Assembly (NCBI RefSeq): GCF_946479715.1
Contig: NZ_CAMLHF010000058.1
Location: forward strand, 1-26,662
Reading direction: 5' to 3'
DNA: 26,662 nucleotides
DNA from: an uncultured Pedobacter sp.
GTDB lineage: Bacteria; Bacteroidota; Bacteroidia; Sphingobacteriales; Sphingobacteriaceae
Below the pieces are notes generated by a model. That model worked only from the letters and a program-made list of their open reading frames with translations, searched no databases and had not been told where the DNA came from. Position numbers and translations under genes: made by a program. Within the stretch, counting starts at the first letter, position 1. Each line of letters begins with the position of its first letter. Of this stretch, positions 15,608 through 24,401 are shown one piece after another.

Positions 15608-15966
15608 TAAACTAAAGGCATATGTAGGTGTAAGTAGCCGCCTTCAATTAACATCAAAACAATAAAATAAAAGATAAAAATAAAAACGACGGTTAAAGAA
15701 ACCTGAAGTCCTACCTTCTCGTATTTAAGGTGCATAAAGTATGCAACTATATAGAATGCTTTTAATAAAGTTAAGGCAATGTAAACGAAATTACCTATAT
15801 GCTGAGGCATATGGCCACCTGGTATAAGAACCAAAGCAATAATAAACTCAATTACCGTGATGGCAAGCAGGATACCAAACACCTGCCAAATTTTCTTTTT
15901 ATCTAACCCCGCATGTTCACCATGTGCATGCTCGTCGTGAGAGTGATCTGTATGTATTTCTGACAT
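15607..15966 (-). CDS. cytochrome c oxidase subunit IV
   Basis: This 119-residue subunit IV of the bacterial caa3 type has three membrane helices at about 28-50, 57-79 and 90-112. The family segment KKKIWQVFGILLAITVIEFI and the central YFMHLKYEK motif are both recognisable. The first 25 residues are rich in His, Asp and Glu (MSEIHTDHSHDEHAHGEHAG), unusual for a short oxidase subunit and similar in character to the N-terminus of subunit I in this cluster. The gene follows subunit III by 20 bp, and its stop overlaps the SCO start by one base (TAATG). The protein is probably a structural or assembly subunit in the inner membrane. Confidence 0.92.
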   Translation of the reverse strand: MSEIHTDHSHDEHAHGEHAGLDKKKIWQVFGILLAITVIEFIIALVLIPGGHMPQHIGNFVYIALTLLKAFYIVAYFMHLKYEKVGLQVSLTVVFIFIFYFIVLMLIEGGYLHLHMPLV

Positions 15967-15986
15967 AATATTTTAATTGAGTAAGA

Positions 15987-16694
15987 TTAAACTAAATAGA
16001 AGAATGTAAACACGAATACCCAAACAAGGTCTACAAAGTGCCAGTATAAACCAACTTTTTCAACCATTAAATAATGTCCACGTTTTTCAAAAGTGCCATT
16101 AATAGTCATGCATAAAATGATGATGTTAATGATCACTCCACTAAATACGTGGAATCCGTGGAATCCTGTTATGGTAAAGAATAGATTTGAGAACTGAAGT
16201 GCAGATACTGTAGAGACCTCACCGGTAAACAAATGATGTAGCGTTTCCATGGTTGGAATCTTTCCCCAGCCAAACCCTTCATGGAACAAATGTGTCCATT
16301 CTGCAGCCTGACAACCCAGGAACATTAAACCACCTATAATAGTAGCAATCATCCACCACACTACTTCCTTTTTAGAGCGTCTGTGACCAGCCTCTACCGC
16401 AAGTACCATAGTTACCGAGCTCATGATCAAAATAAACGTCATAATACCCACAAATACAAGTGGAGCACCACTATCGGTTATGCCTGGAATAGATTGGAAA
16501 ACCAAATCTGGATCTGGCCATGTAAATTTACTGAAGCGCTGCGCTCCGTAATAGATCAATAATGACGAAAATGTGAATGCATCAGAAACCAGAAAAAACC
16601 ACATCATTATTTTGCCGTACTCTACTGACCACGGCGAGCGGCCCCCACTCCATGGAGTAGTTTTTACCTGATCTAATTGTGATAATGAACTCAT
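15987..16694 (-). CDS. heme-copper oxidase subunit III, longer copy
   Basis: This is a 235-residue subunit III of the cytochrome c oxidase with about six membrane segments. Landmarks are KIMMWFFLVSDAFTFSSLLI near the N-terminus, the QAAEW stretch at about 129-133, the paired histidines in GFHGFHVFSG, and the C-terminal YWHFVDLVWVF. The N-terminal 25 residues are hydrophilic. It directly follows the second, shorter subunit III gene (30 bp), so the cluster encodes two subunit III-type proteins, as seen in several Bacteroidota. In the mature enzyme the two may assemble together or alternate; sequence does not decide. A family symbol such as ctaE would apply to either. Confidence 0.93.
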   Translation of the reverse strand: MSSLSQLDQVKTTPWSGGRSPWSVEYGKIMMWFFLVSDAFTFSSLLIYYGAQRFSKFTWPDPDLVFQSIPGITDSGAPLVFVGIMTFILIMSSVTMVLAVEAGHRRSKKEVVWWMIATIIGGLMFLGCQAAEWTHLFHEGFGWGKIPTMETLHHLFTGEVSTVSALQFSNLFFTITGFHGFHVFSGVIINIIILCMTINGTFEKRGHYLMVEKVGLYWHFVDLVWVFVFTFFYLV

Positions 16695-16724
16695 TTTGTA
16701 AATAGTAATAGTTTGTTAAAAAAT

Positions 16725-17315
16725 CTAACTGTTCAAAAGTAAAAAAACATACAGATATATCCATAATATATCTATAAAATGCCAAAATATAGAAGCAATT
16801 TCCATCCGGTACTTGCGTGTTTCTATCGGCATTTCTTTATAAGCCCCAATTAGGGCATTCAATACAATACATAAACCTGCAAAAATGTGCAGTAAGTGGA
16901 AACCAGAAACCACATAAATAACAGAAATAGCAGCATTATTATTTACCATTGCCGCTCCGCTGTGGTATAAGCTCGACCATGCTTCTACCTGCAGGTAACC
17001 AAATATTAATCCAAGGGCAATAGTAAACCACAAGAATAATCTTTGCTTTTGAATTTGCCCATTCCTTAGCGCTCTTGATGCCAGGAATAAACAGATACTG
17101 CTACCTATTAATGCAGCTGTACTATACATGAAAACATCAGGCAGTACCAAACCGTGGCCTTTACCTTTTGAGGCTGCAAAAACAATGTAATAACTTGTCC
17201 AACCCCCAAACATAATAGTCGAGGAAACCACAAACAACCAGATAACAAACTTCTTAGGTTTAGTATCTATAGGTGCTGCAGACTTCATATCCTCTTTATT
17301 TAATGTGTGTACCAT
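16725..17315 (-). CDS. heme-copper oxidase subunit III, shorter copy
   Basis: This 196-residue protein of the oxidase subunit III family has five membrane segments (about 24-46, 60-82, 91-112, 128-152 and 172-194). The second half has the same landmarks as the longer copy: GFHLLHIFAG with paired histidines and a C-terminal FWHFIDILWIYLY. The N-terminal tail is short and basic (KKF). It begins 6 bp after ctaB and ends 30 bp before the longer copy. The lack of two helices compared with classical seven-helix subunit III is usual for bacterial five-helix forms. Confidence 0.92.
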   Translation of the reverse strand: MVHTLNKEDMKSAAPIDTKPKKFVIWLFVVSSTIMFGGWTSYYIVFAASKGKGHGLVLPDVFMYSTAALIGSSICLFLASRALRNGQIQKQRLFLWFTIALGLIFGYLQVEAWSSLYHSGAAMVNNNAAISVIYVVSGFHLLHIFAGLCIVLNALIGAYKEMPIETRKYRMEIASIFWHFIDILWIYLYVFLLLNS

Positions 17316-17321
17316 CTTAAA

Positions 17322-18200
17322 TTATTTAGCTATAAAATCAAAAAATAAAATCACCTGCACTAATGGAAGATAGAAGAAGGAACAAAACATTACCTTCCTT
17401 GCACTTGCCAAATCCATATTAACCCACATTTTAAACGCCAGCCATGCAAATACCAATCCCGCAATTAATGATACTCCAGCTATATAATAGCCACCAAATC
17501 CATAGAATGTTGGCAACAAGCTAACCGGAATCAATATTAAGGTGCTGATAAATGTTATAAATGCGCTTGCCTTATCTCTTTTAGTAGTAGGTAACAATCT
17601 AAATCCAGCTTTTTTGTAATCATCATCAAGTACCCAGGCGATAGACCAGAAATGAGGAAACTGCCATACAAACTGTACAAGAAAAAGTATCACTGCAATT
17701 TCATCAATCTTTCCATGAGCTGCCACATAACCAATTAGTGGAGGCAAAGCTCCTGGAATGGCACCGACAAATACAGCGATAGGTGATTTACGCTTTAAAG
17801 GCGTATAGGCAAAGGCATATAAAAATATTGAAAACACGGATAGCAATCCTGTTTCGATATTTAATTTACCTAGTAACCATGTTCCAAGCATTCCCATTAC
17901 TAGTCCAGATACCAAGCCCTGACCTGTGGTCATATGTCCGGCAGGCATTGGACGATCCTTGGTTCTCGTCATTAACTTATCCAGATCAACCTCTATTACT
18001 TCATTAAAGCAATTAGCGGCAGATGTAACTAAGAAGCCTCCTGCTATTAAAATAAGCCATTTGGTCCAGTCTATTCCAGGAACAACTCCGGCGATTTCTA
18101 CCTGCGACCCAATTAAAAAGGTAACTGATGCAGAAAATACAACCAGAAAGGTGAGTCTGAATTTAATGAGCTTAGAAAAATCTGTTAGAAACTGTTTCAA
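17322..18200 (-). CDS. ctaB: protoheme IX farnesyltransferase (heme O synthase)
   Basis: This 292-residue UbiA-family membrane enzyme converts heme b to heme o by adding a farnesyl group, the first step toward the heme A of the encoded oxidase. The prenyl-diphosphate motif is intact, from Asn66 and Glu70 through VDLDKLMTRTKDRPMPAG at about 71-88. The heme-side loop DDDYKKAGFRLLP follows the HFWSIAW segment. About nine membrane helices can be drawn. The gene lies 11 bp after ctaA and 6 bp before subunit III, the usual place in oxidase operons. No key residue is missing, unlike the UbiA-like protein at 3478-4365. Confidence 0.96.
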   Translation of the reverse strand: MKQFLTDFSKLIKFRLTFLVVFSASVTFLIGSQVEIAGVVPGIDWTKWLILIAGGFLVTSAANCFNEVIEVDLDKLMTRTKDRPMPAGHMTTGQGLVSGLVMGMLGTWLLGKLNIETGLLSVFSIFLYAFAYTPLKRKSPIAVFVGAIPGALPPLIGYVAAHGKIDEIAVILFLVQFVWQFPHFWSIAWVLDDDYKKAGFRLLPTTKRDKASAFITFISTLILIPVSLLPTFYGFGGYYIAGVSLIAGLVFAWLAFKMWVNMDLASARKVMFCSFFYLPLVQVILFFDFIAK

Positions 18201-18211
18201 ATTATATATTA

Positions 18212-19276
18212 TTAATGCTCTTGGTTGTAAGTATCCGTTTTGTAAACTAACAAATACAGATAGTATTGCAGACTAAATAGTAGGGTTGAAAATAAAATGT
18301 GTAATGCCTGAGCGTAAGGCGGCAATGCAAAGTTCGACAATATTAATCCAGTTAGTATCTGAATAATCAAAACAACTGCTATAGAATTGGCTACCATTAA
18401 AGCAGTGGCTTTACCATTAAACCTATCTTTAACTAGCTTGTATATAATAATGTTCAATATAAGCACAACCATCGCCGAATCTCTATGGTAAGAAAAGATT
18501 TTGCCTACCTTGGTTAACCAGCTTTCGCGATCATTATACATTAAAGCTTTTGAAACTGCATCAACAGCCTCTCTTACTTCGGTTCCTAAAACAATTTGCA
18601 GCACACTTACCACTATGGCTAAAAAGATTAAAACCTTTAACCATACTACCTTAGCCATAACTATGGTTACTGCCTTATGCATCTGCTGTGCGTAGTTATA
18701 GGTATAAACTAATATGGCCAGAATTACTAAAGCCAATAACATGTGTACCGTAACAATCCAGGGAACCAGATTGGTTGACACAACTATTGAACCTAACCAT
18801 GCCTGAAAGGCTACCACTATCAGATTCACCCAACTTAAAACCACTATACGCTTAGCTGTTTTACGATAGGCAAAAGAATAGATAACTAATCCAACCAATA
18901 AAAACCCGGTTGCAGCACCCATCAAACGATTTAAATATTCGGTCCAGGTTTTTGCTACGTTAAAAGTCTCAGGTTGTAAGATAGATTCATCATGTCTTAT
19001 GCTATCTGCAAGGTGTCCTTTACCTAACTTATCTAGTGTTTTAGCAAAACGTTCATTCTTTACAACACGTTCAGCTACATACTTTTCTTTGTAATCAGCA
19101 GGTAACTGTGAAGCTGAGGTTGGAGGTACATACTGATCAAAACACTTTGGCCAATCCGGACATCCCATACCAGACCCTGTACTACGTACTATCCCCCCTG
19201 CCAAAATTAGCAATAAGGTTACAACTATCGTTATAAGGTTTAGCCTGATAAATCTCTTCTCAGATTTAGGAACCAT
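18212..19276 (-). CDS. ctaA: heme A synthase, COX15/CtaA family
   Basis: This 354-residue, about eight-helix membrane protein oxidises heme o to heme a. Landmarks are GGIVRSTGSGMGCPDWPKC near residues 27-45 with the cysteine pair C39 and C45, WTEYLNRLMGAATG (111-124), His178 in VTVHML, His264 in FSYHRDS and His326 in ALHILFS. In many family members the EYxHR motif contributes a heme-ligating His; here residue 116 is Asn (EYLNR), leaving three of the four canonical histidines. This may be a lineage feature rather than a defect. The gene starts 16 bp after the T-run of a strong hairpin terminator that follows ctaD, so its transcription depends on readthrough or on a promoter overlapping the hairpin. 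ctaB follows by 11 bp. Confidence 0.95.
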   Translation of the reverse strand: MVPKSEKRFIRLNLITIVVTLLLILAGGIVRSTGSGMGCPDWPKCFDQYVPPTSASQLPADYKEKYVAERVVKNERFAKTLDKLGKGHLADSIRHDESILQPETFNVAKTWTEYLNRLMGAATGFLLVGLVIYSFAYRKTAKRIVVLSWVNLIVVAFQAWLGSIVVSTNLVPWIVTVHMLLALVILAILVYTYNYAQQMHKAVTIVMAKVVWLKVLIFLAIVVSVLQIVLGTEVREAVDAVSKALMYNDRESWLTKVGKIFSYHRDSAMVVLILNIIIYKLVKDRFNGKATALMVANSIAVVLIIQILTGLILSNFALPPYAQALHILFSTLLFSLQYYLYLLVYKTDTYNQEH

Positions 19277-19292
19277 GGTGTGTATTAGATTT

Positions 19293-19339
19293 AAAAAAAA
19301 TGAGGTATCTGTTGTAAGTATTTACCTACTGCAGATACC
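19293..19339 (-). terminator. hairpin with T-run between ctaD and ctaA
   Basis: Read on the minus strand, GGTATCTG (19339-19332) pairs with CAGATACC (19311-19304). An inner GTAGGT/ACTTAC helix with one G-U pair (19329-19324 with 19319-19314) lies inside a 2x2 internal loop and closes a 4-nt AAAT loop. Two to three bases after the outer stem comes a run of eight T residues (19300-19293). This is a textbook intrinsic terminator shape. It lies 22 bp after the ctaD stop and only 16 bp before the ctaA start, so it may work as an attenuator or as a 3' stabiliser rather than a full stop. Confidence 0.82.
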
Positions 19340-19361
19340 CCATCATATTATAAACTATATG

Positions 19362-21251
19362 CTAGTCTAATTTTGTTCTGCCTGCAGCTTCTTCTTTCTC
19401 TTCCCATTCTCTCTGTATACGCTCAGCTTCAGCGTTTCCTTCAAAATCATGTGGCATATTAGAGCTCATAGTTTGAGAGAAAGGCACAGTTTGAGGAATA
19501 AAATCTTCCTCAGCCCCTGGCTTGCTATAGTCATATGGCCAACGATAAACAGTTGGAATCTCACCTGGCCAGTTACCATGTAAACGCTCTACCGGAGTTG
19601 TCCACTCTAATGTATTCGCACCCCAAGGGTTTTGAGACGATACTTTGCCTTTGAAAATAGAGTAGAAGAAGTTAAATAAGAATGCAACCTGAGCTAATGC
19701 AGCAATAATTGCAGACCATGTAACTAAAATATTTACAGTAACCCATTTCTGCATAAACTCAAACTCAGTAAATGCATAGTAACGACGTGGAACCCCGTCA
19801 AGACCTAAGAAGTGTAGTGGGAAGAACACTAAATAAGCACAAATAAATGTGATCCAGAAGTGTAAATAACCAAGTTTACTGCTCATTAATCTTCCAAACA
19901 TTTTAGGGAAGTAATGATAAACACCTGCAAGCATACCAAATATTGCAGCAGATCCCATTACAAGGTGGAAGTGAGCAATAACGAAGTAAGTATCATGCAA
20001 GTTGATATCTAAAGATGCATTACCTAAGAATATACCAGTTAAACCACCTGAGATAAAGAATGATACCATACCAATAGCAAACAGCATAGCTGGGGTAAAT
20101 CTGATATTACCTCTCCATAGTGTAGCTAACCAGTTGAATGTTTTAACTGCCGAAGGAACAGCAATAATCAAAGTAGTGATCATAAACACACCGCCCAATA
20201 ATGGGTTCATACCCGTTACAAACATGTGGTGACCCCAAACGATAAATGATAATATAGTAATACCGATTAGTGAATAAATCATTGCATGGTAACCGAAAAT
20301 TGGTTTTCTTGAATTAACAGACATAATCTCTGAAGACAATCCCATTGCAGGCATGATTACAATATATACCTCAGGGTGACCCAGGAACCAGAATAAGTGT
20401 TGCCATAAGATTGGTGATCCACCTTCGTTTGGCAATACTTGAGTACCCATAACAATATCAGAAAGATAGAAACTTGTTCCAAAGCTACGGTCAAACACTA
20501 ACAATACAACACCTGCAACTAATACAGGGAAAGATAAGATACCTAAAACAGCTGTTAAGAAAAATGCCCAGATTGTTAATGGCATTTTCCACAAATCCAT
20601 TCCCTTAGTACGCATGTTTAAGATAGTACTTACATAGTTGATACCACCCATTAAAGATGATGCAACGAAAAGTACCATACTGATCAACCATAAAGTCATA
20701 CCTAAACCAGAACCACTAATGGCAGTTGGTAATGCAGATAGTGGCGGATAAACCGTCCATCCCGCACTTGCCGGTCCTGTTTGTATAAAGAATGAACTCA
20801 TCATGATCACACAAGCTGTAAAGAAGAACCAGTATGAAAGCATGTTAAGGAATGGCGATGCCATATCCCTTGCTCCAATTTGAAGAGGGATCAATAAGTT
20901 ACTAAAAGTACCACTCAAACCAGCTGTTAATACAAAGAATACCATGATGGTACCATGTATGGTAACTAATGCTAGATAAAAGTCGGGTTTTATCCTTCCA
21001 CCTTCAGCCCATTTACCTAAAAATGTCTCTAAAAGCGGGAAACTTTTATCTGGCCATGCTAATTGTATACGGAACAATATAGATAAGCCCATTGCTATAA
21101 CAGCCATGATAATACCAGTTATCAAAAACTGCTTAGCGATCATCTTGTGATCCTGACTAAAGACGTACTTCGTTAAAAAAGTCTCTTTGTGATGACCATG
21201 ATCATCATGGCTATCGTGGTTATGTGTATCGTGTAATGATATAGTTGACAT
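19362..21251 (-). CDS. ctaD: cytochrome c oxidase subunit I
   Basis: This is a 629-residue catalytic subunit of an A-type heme-copper oxidase with twelve core membrane helices. The ligands are all present: His99 (low-spin heme), His292 of CuB with Tyr296 in GHPEVY for the His-Tyr crosslink, His341 and His342 for CuB, His427 for the high-spin heme and His429 for the low-spin heme in HFHLVM. D-channel positions are kept as D129 in GARDM, N136, and E294 in GHPE. The first 21 residues are rich in His and Asp. A roughly 100-residue polar C-terminal tail includes the WTTPVERLHGNWPG stretch. It follows subunit II by 20 bp and is followed by a strong terminator-like hairpin. Confidence 0.98.
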   Translation of the reverse strand: MSTISLHDTHNHDSHDDHGHHKETFLTKYVFSQDHKMIAKQFLITGIIMAVIAMGLSILFRIQLAWPDKSFPLLETFLGKWAEGGRIKPDFYLALVTIHGTIMVFFVLTAGLSGTFSNLLIPLQIGARDMASPFLNMLSYWFFFTACVIMMSSFFIQTGPASAGWTVYPPLSALPTAISGSGLGMTLWLISMVLFVASSLMGGINYVSTILNMRTKGMDLWKMPLTIWAFFLTAVLGILSFPVLVAGVVLLVFDRSFGTSFYLSDIVMGTQVLPNEGGSPILWQHLFWFLGHPEVYIVIMPAMGLSSEIMSVNSRKPIFGYHAMIYSLIGITILSFIVWGHHMFVTGMNPLLGGVFMITTLIIAVPSAVKTFNWLATLWRGNIRFTPAMLFAIGMVSFFISGGLTGIFLGNASLDINLHDTYFVIAHFHLVMGSAAIFGMLAGVYHYFPKMFGRLMSSKLGYLHFWITFICAYLVFFPLHFLGLDGVPRRYYAFTEFEFMQKWVTVNILVTWSAIIAALAQVAFLFNFFYSIFKGKVSSQNPWGANTLEWTTPVERLHGNWPGEIPTVYRWPYDYSKPGAEEDFIPQTVPFSQTMSSNMPHDFEGNAEAERIQREWEEKEEAAGRTKLD

Positions 21252-21271
21252 AATGTGCTATTCCAGTATTG

Positions 21272-22513
21272 TTATTTTTTTAAAGCTATTTGATTCGTTT
21301 TAACTGCAGAAGTATCTTTTGCAGCTGTATCAGCAGGAGCTGCAGCAGCTGGTTCACTTGCAGGAGCCGAAGCTACAGGCAAATTAAATTGCTTCCTTAA
21401 ATCATCAGTTAGGTATGTTGGCAATTCAGCAACCCATGCGTCATACTCGGCTTGTGAAACAACTTTAACCTCTCTCTGCATTTTATAGTGACCATCACCA
21501 CAAATCTTATTACATAAGAACAAATATTTAAACTTAGGATCATTTGTTTTAGCCTTCATCTCCTCAGTAGTAATCGTAGGAGTGAATTCAAAATATGACG
21601 TCATACCTGGTACAGTATTCAACTGAACTCTAAAATGTGGCATATAAAAACTGTGGATCACATCTTTACTGGTAAGAATCAAACGAACCGGCTTATTAAC
21701 TGGAATAACCATTACTTCTGCAAGTTGATCATCCAATGTCTTTTTATCTTTAAAATCAATACCCAGAGCATTGTCTGAAGTAATTAACTTATAATTTTTA
21801 AGTCCTACCACACCATCAGCACCTGCGTAACGAATCGCCCAGGCAAACTGAGATGAAGTAATTTCAATACTGATAGGCTTGTTGTTAGGATCCTCAACTT
21901 TATAGAATATAGATCTCCACGTAAGGAATCCCATAAGTACAAGAACTGTTAGAACTAATGCCGGAATGATTGTCCAGATACGCTCAATAGTATTGTTGTG
22001 AGGATAGTAATAAGCTTTTCTTTTTCCGCTGTGTTTGTAGAAATAAGCAAAAGCAAATAAAAGTATGTGTGTAACAATGAAAACAATGGTTGTAAGAATC
22101 AATGTAATATTAAACATTTGATCTATCTTTTTACCATGCTCAGAAGCAGCTTCAGGTAAGATCATGTTACCATGAACTGTATATTCCCAATACACACCAT
22201 ATAAACCTACAATAAGGAATAAGGCGAATAAACCTCCGTTTATTGCATCCCAGTTAATTCCTTTTGGTTTATCCTGTGCCTCACGGGTCAATTCATAAAC
22301 CTTTAATGCCTTACCAACTATTGCTACAAATAAGCAAACCAGTAAAAATGCAAGAACATAGAACGTCGCGGTTTTATAAACCGGCCCCATATCAACAGGT
22401 TTCTCTGCTGTTGCAGCGGCAGCCTGCGCAAACGCGCTTGTATTTGCAAATGCAGTTACAATCACTGCTAGTGCCGCTATTGTTTTATTACTTATTAATT
22501 TTCTTAGACTCAT
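21272..22513 (-). CDS. ctaC: cytochrome c oxidase subunit II, extended N-terminus
   Basis: This 413-residue subunit II has a signal peptide (about 1-29, ending AFA), four hydrophobic segments at about 48-68, 92-110, 134-157 and 178-198, and then the periplasmic CuA domain. CuA ligands are His287, Cys334, Cys338, His342 and Met345 in CNKICGDGHYKM. The Glu usually found between the cysteines is Lys336 here. Classical subunit II has two membrane helices, so the first two are extra; they may contact alternative complex III, whose genes lie directly upstream. There is no fused cytochrome c domain. The last 45 residues form an Ala/Pro-rich flexible tail. It starts 68 bp after actF and precedes ctaD by 20 bp. 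Confidence 0.96.
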   Translation of the reverse strand: MSLRKLISNKTIAALAVIVTAFANTSAFAQAAAATAEKPVDMGPVYKTATFYVLAFLLVCLFVAIVGKALKVYELTREAQDKPKGINWDAINGGLFALFLIVGLYGVYWEYTVHGNMILPEAASEHGKKIDQMFNITLILTTIVFIVTHILLFAFAYFYKHSGKRKAYYYPHNNTIERIWTIIPALVLTVLVLMGFLTWRSIFYKVEDPNNKPISIEITSSQFAWAIRYAGADGVVGLKNYKLITSDNALGIDFKDKKTLDDQLAEVMVIPVNKPVRLILTSKDVIHSFYMPHFRVQLNTVPGMTSYFEFTPTITTEEMKAKTNDPKFKYLFLCNKICGDGHYKMQREVKVVSQAEYDAWVAELPTYLTDDLRKQFNLPVASAPASEPAAAAPADTAAKDTSAVKTNQIALKK

Positions 22514-22581
22514 TTTCTTAAAAGTAGTAACACTGTACTTCTATTATACTATTATTTATTATATCCTATCCAGATCACCTA

Positions 22582-23796
22582 TTACAAATGGTGATTTAAA
22601 CTTTCTTGTAAAAATGGATGGTTCTTCGCGATCAAAGGTTTTTTACTTAACCCATTTAAAACGGTAAAGGTAAACAAACCTACAAAACCTATCGCTGTAC
22701 CTATTTCAATGATACCAAAACCATGGTGCTCTTCTACAGTTCCAGGCATGATCATTTGGTAATAATCAACCCAGTGACCACACAATACAATGATCGACAC
22801 TGTAAGTAAAATATTTTCTTGTCTTTTATTATCTCTGTCCATTAACAGCAATAATGGCGCAAGGAAGTTTAAAATTAAATTCAGGTAGAACCAGAACTCA
22901 TAGTTATCAAACCTTTTGTAAAAATATACAGTCTCCTCAGGCATATTTGCATAATAGATAAGCAAGAACTGAGCGAACCATACGTAAGTCCAGAAGATAG
23001 AGAAACCAAAGATAAACTGACCTAAGTTGTGTAAGTGACTGTTGTTTACCCAAGCCATATAACCTGATTTCCTTAACAAGATAAGGATAATAGCAATAGT
23101 AGCTAAACTGCTAACCCACATTGCTGCGAAGTTATACCAGCCAAACATAGTAGAGAACCAGTGTGCCTCAAGTGACATTACAGTATCAAAAGCAAATATT
23201 GGAGTAGTAAATCCGTAGATTACAAGAAATACACATGAATATTTAAAGCTTTTTCTGTAAGAATTTAAGCCGCCTTCTAAATCTTCATTATTAGATAATC
23301 TGGCAAGTAATAATGCAAAAAAACTATATACTCCCAGGAAGATTACCTGACGAGCCATAAAGAAAGGCACATTCAAAAATGCTGATTTACCTTGTATTAA
23401 TTTATCAAAGTTTTCGCTATTAGGATCTGTTAATCCCGGAGCGTTCCAGTGATGATATAAATTGTGAGTATATAAACCTGCAGCCATAACAGCAATTAAA
23501 ATCACCACCGCAATTGGTAGTGCTTTAGCCATTGCCTCAGGTACACGTAGTATAGAAGCAGACCAACCTGCTTGTGCTACAAATTGAACAGCTAAAAAGA
23601 ATGCGCCCGACATGCAGACACAAGCGAAGTAATAAGCCATTAATAACAGGTTAGCAAAAGTACGCTCATGAAGCGCCTCAGCCGAAAAGCCGTAGCCTAT
23701 AGCCAATAATCCTATCACTATAGCGATTATGCTTAGGTTTTTTGCTTTACCTGTAAACTCAAACTGCTCAGTTAAATTATAATTATGAGTTCCCAT
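22582..23796 (-). CDS. actF: alternative complex III membrane subunit ActF
   Basis: This 404-residue, about ten-helix membrane protein is annotated in Bacteroidota as quinol:cytochrome c oxidoreductase subunit ActF, distantly related to the NrfD-like ActC. Recognisable segments are FTGKAKNLSIIAIVIGLLAI near the N-terminus, the central SLEAHWFSTMFGWYNFA, the NLGQFIFGFSIFWTYVWFAQ stretch, and DRDNKRQENILL before the last helices. In known structures ActF and ActC form the transmembrane core, with the quinol site assigned to ActC. There are no cofactor ligands of its own to read here. It starts 14 bp after actE and ends 68 bp before ctaC, where the complex III genes give way to the oxidase genes. 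Confidence 0.95.
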   Translation of the reverse strand: MGTHNYNLTEQFEFTGKAKNLSIIAIVIGLLAIGYGFSAEALHERTFANLLLMAYYFACVCMSGAFFLAVQFVAQAGWSASILRVPEAMAKALPIAVVILIAVMAAGLYTHNLYHHWNAPGLTDPNSENFDKLIQGKSAFLNVPFFMARQVIFLGVYSFFALLLARLSNNEDLEGGLNSYRKSFKYSCVFLVIYGFTTPIFAFDTVMSLEAHWFSTMFGWYNFAAMWVSSLATIAIILILLRKSGYMAWVNNSHLHNLGQFIFGFSIFWTYVWFAQFLLIYYANMPEETVYFYKRFDNYEFWFYLNLILNFLAPLLLLMDRDNKRQENILLTVSIIVLCGHWVDYYQMIMPGTVEEHHGFGIIEIGTAIGFVGLFTFTVLNGLSKKPLIAKNHPFLQESLNHHL

Positions 23797-23810
23797 TTAT
23801 TTCTTCTTTT

Positions 23811-24401
23811 CTATTTTGCTTTTTGTAATTGTTGTACATAAAGTACTACTTTCCATCTCTCTTCTGGTGATAATTGAGATCCATAAGCTCCCATCATGTT
23901 AACACCATATTTAATTGTATGATAAATCTTACCTGCGGATAGATCTTTCATTAAACCTCCTCTTGAAGAGGTTTTTTCAGGATCATGAAATGATGGAACA
24001 CCATTAATTTTTTCCAATTTAACAAGATGACCTTGTCCATCACCTTCTTTACCATGGCAAGGTGAACAAAACGCATTAAATAAATGCTGCCCTTGTAAAA
24101 GATTCTGTTCGGTTAATGGTAAACTGTTTATCAATTTAACACCAGCTTCTTCATAACCTTCTTTTGTATTTGGATAAACATCTTCCTCAACAAACCCAAC
24201 CGGAGTGGTATGTTTTGGTGGAGTTTGTGCGGTTTGTCCATTTGCAAAGTTCTTATTTGCCTGATCCGGGTTATAAGCAATCGGATCATACATATTCCTT
24301 GCGTATTCTAAACCCGTACTACGTTTATCTCTGCATGCTGAAAAAATAACAGCAGTGGCAAGAATACAAAACGAGGTTAAAACTACTTTATTCCTATTCA
24401 T
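23811..24401 (-). CDS. actE: alternative complex III cytochrome c subunit ActE
   Basis: This monoheme cytochrome c lipoprotein of about 196 residues starts at the ATG at 24401. Two earlier in-frame ATGs (24422 and 24410) lie inside actD; the chosen one is preceded by an AAGGAAG sequence 10 nt upstream and gives the best signal, ending IFSAC with Cys23. The heme motif is CSPCH at 112-116, and a Met in VNMMGAYG (169-170) is the likely sixth ligand. ActE is the outer-facing electron carrier that passes electrons on to the oxidase. The region between anchor and heme (about 30-95) is Pro/Gln-rich. The gene overlaps the actD stop by 8 bp. Confidence 0.94.
   Translation of the reverse strand: MNRNKVVLTSFCILATAVIFSACRDKRSTGLEYARNMYDPIAYNPDQANKNFANGQTAQTPPKHTTPVGFVEEDVYPNTKEGYEEAGVKLINSLPLTEQNLLQGQHLFNAFCSPCHGKEGDGQGHLVKLEKINGVPSFHDPEKTSSRGGLMKDLSAGKIYHTIKYGVNMMGAYGSQLSPEERWKVVLYVQQLQKAK

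Noticed and set aside
16734..16741. A promoter for the longer subunit III gene (TACTTTTG on the minus strand)
   Set aside because: The box lies inside the 3' end of the shorter subunit III gene, with no -33 element at the right distance; in AT-rich coding sequence such matches are expected by chance.
16725..17315. A pseudogene or fragment of subunit III
   Set aside because: Five-helix subunit III proteins are normal, the C-terminal motif is intact, and the frame is complete.
22574..22595. A terminator after actF formed by ATCACC/GGTGAT
   Set aside because: The 6-bp stem overlaps the stop codon and is not followed by a T-run on the minus strand; ctaC is probably on the same transcript.
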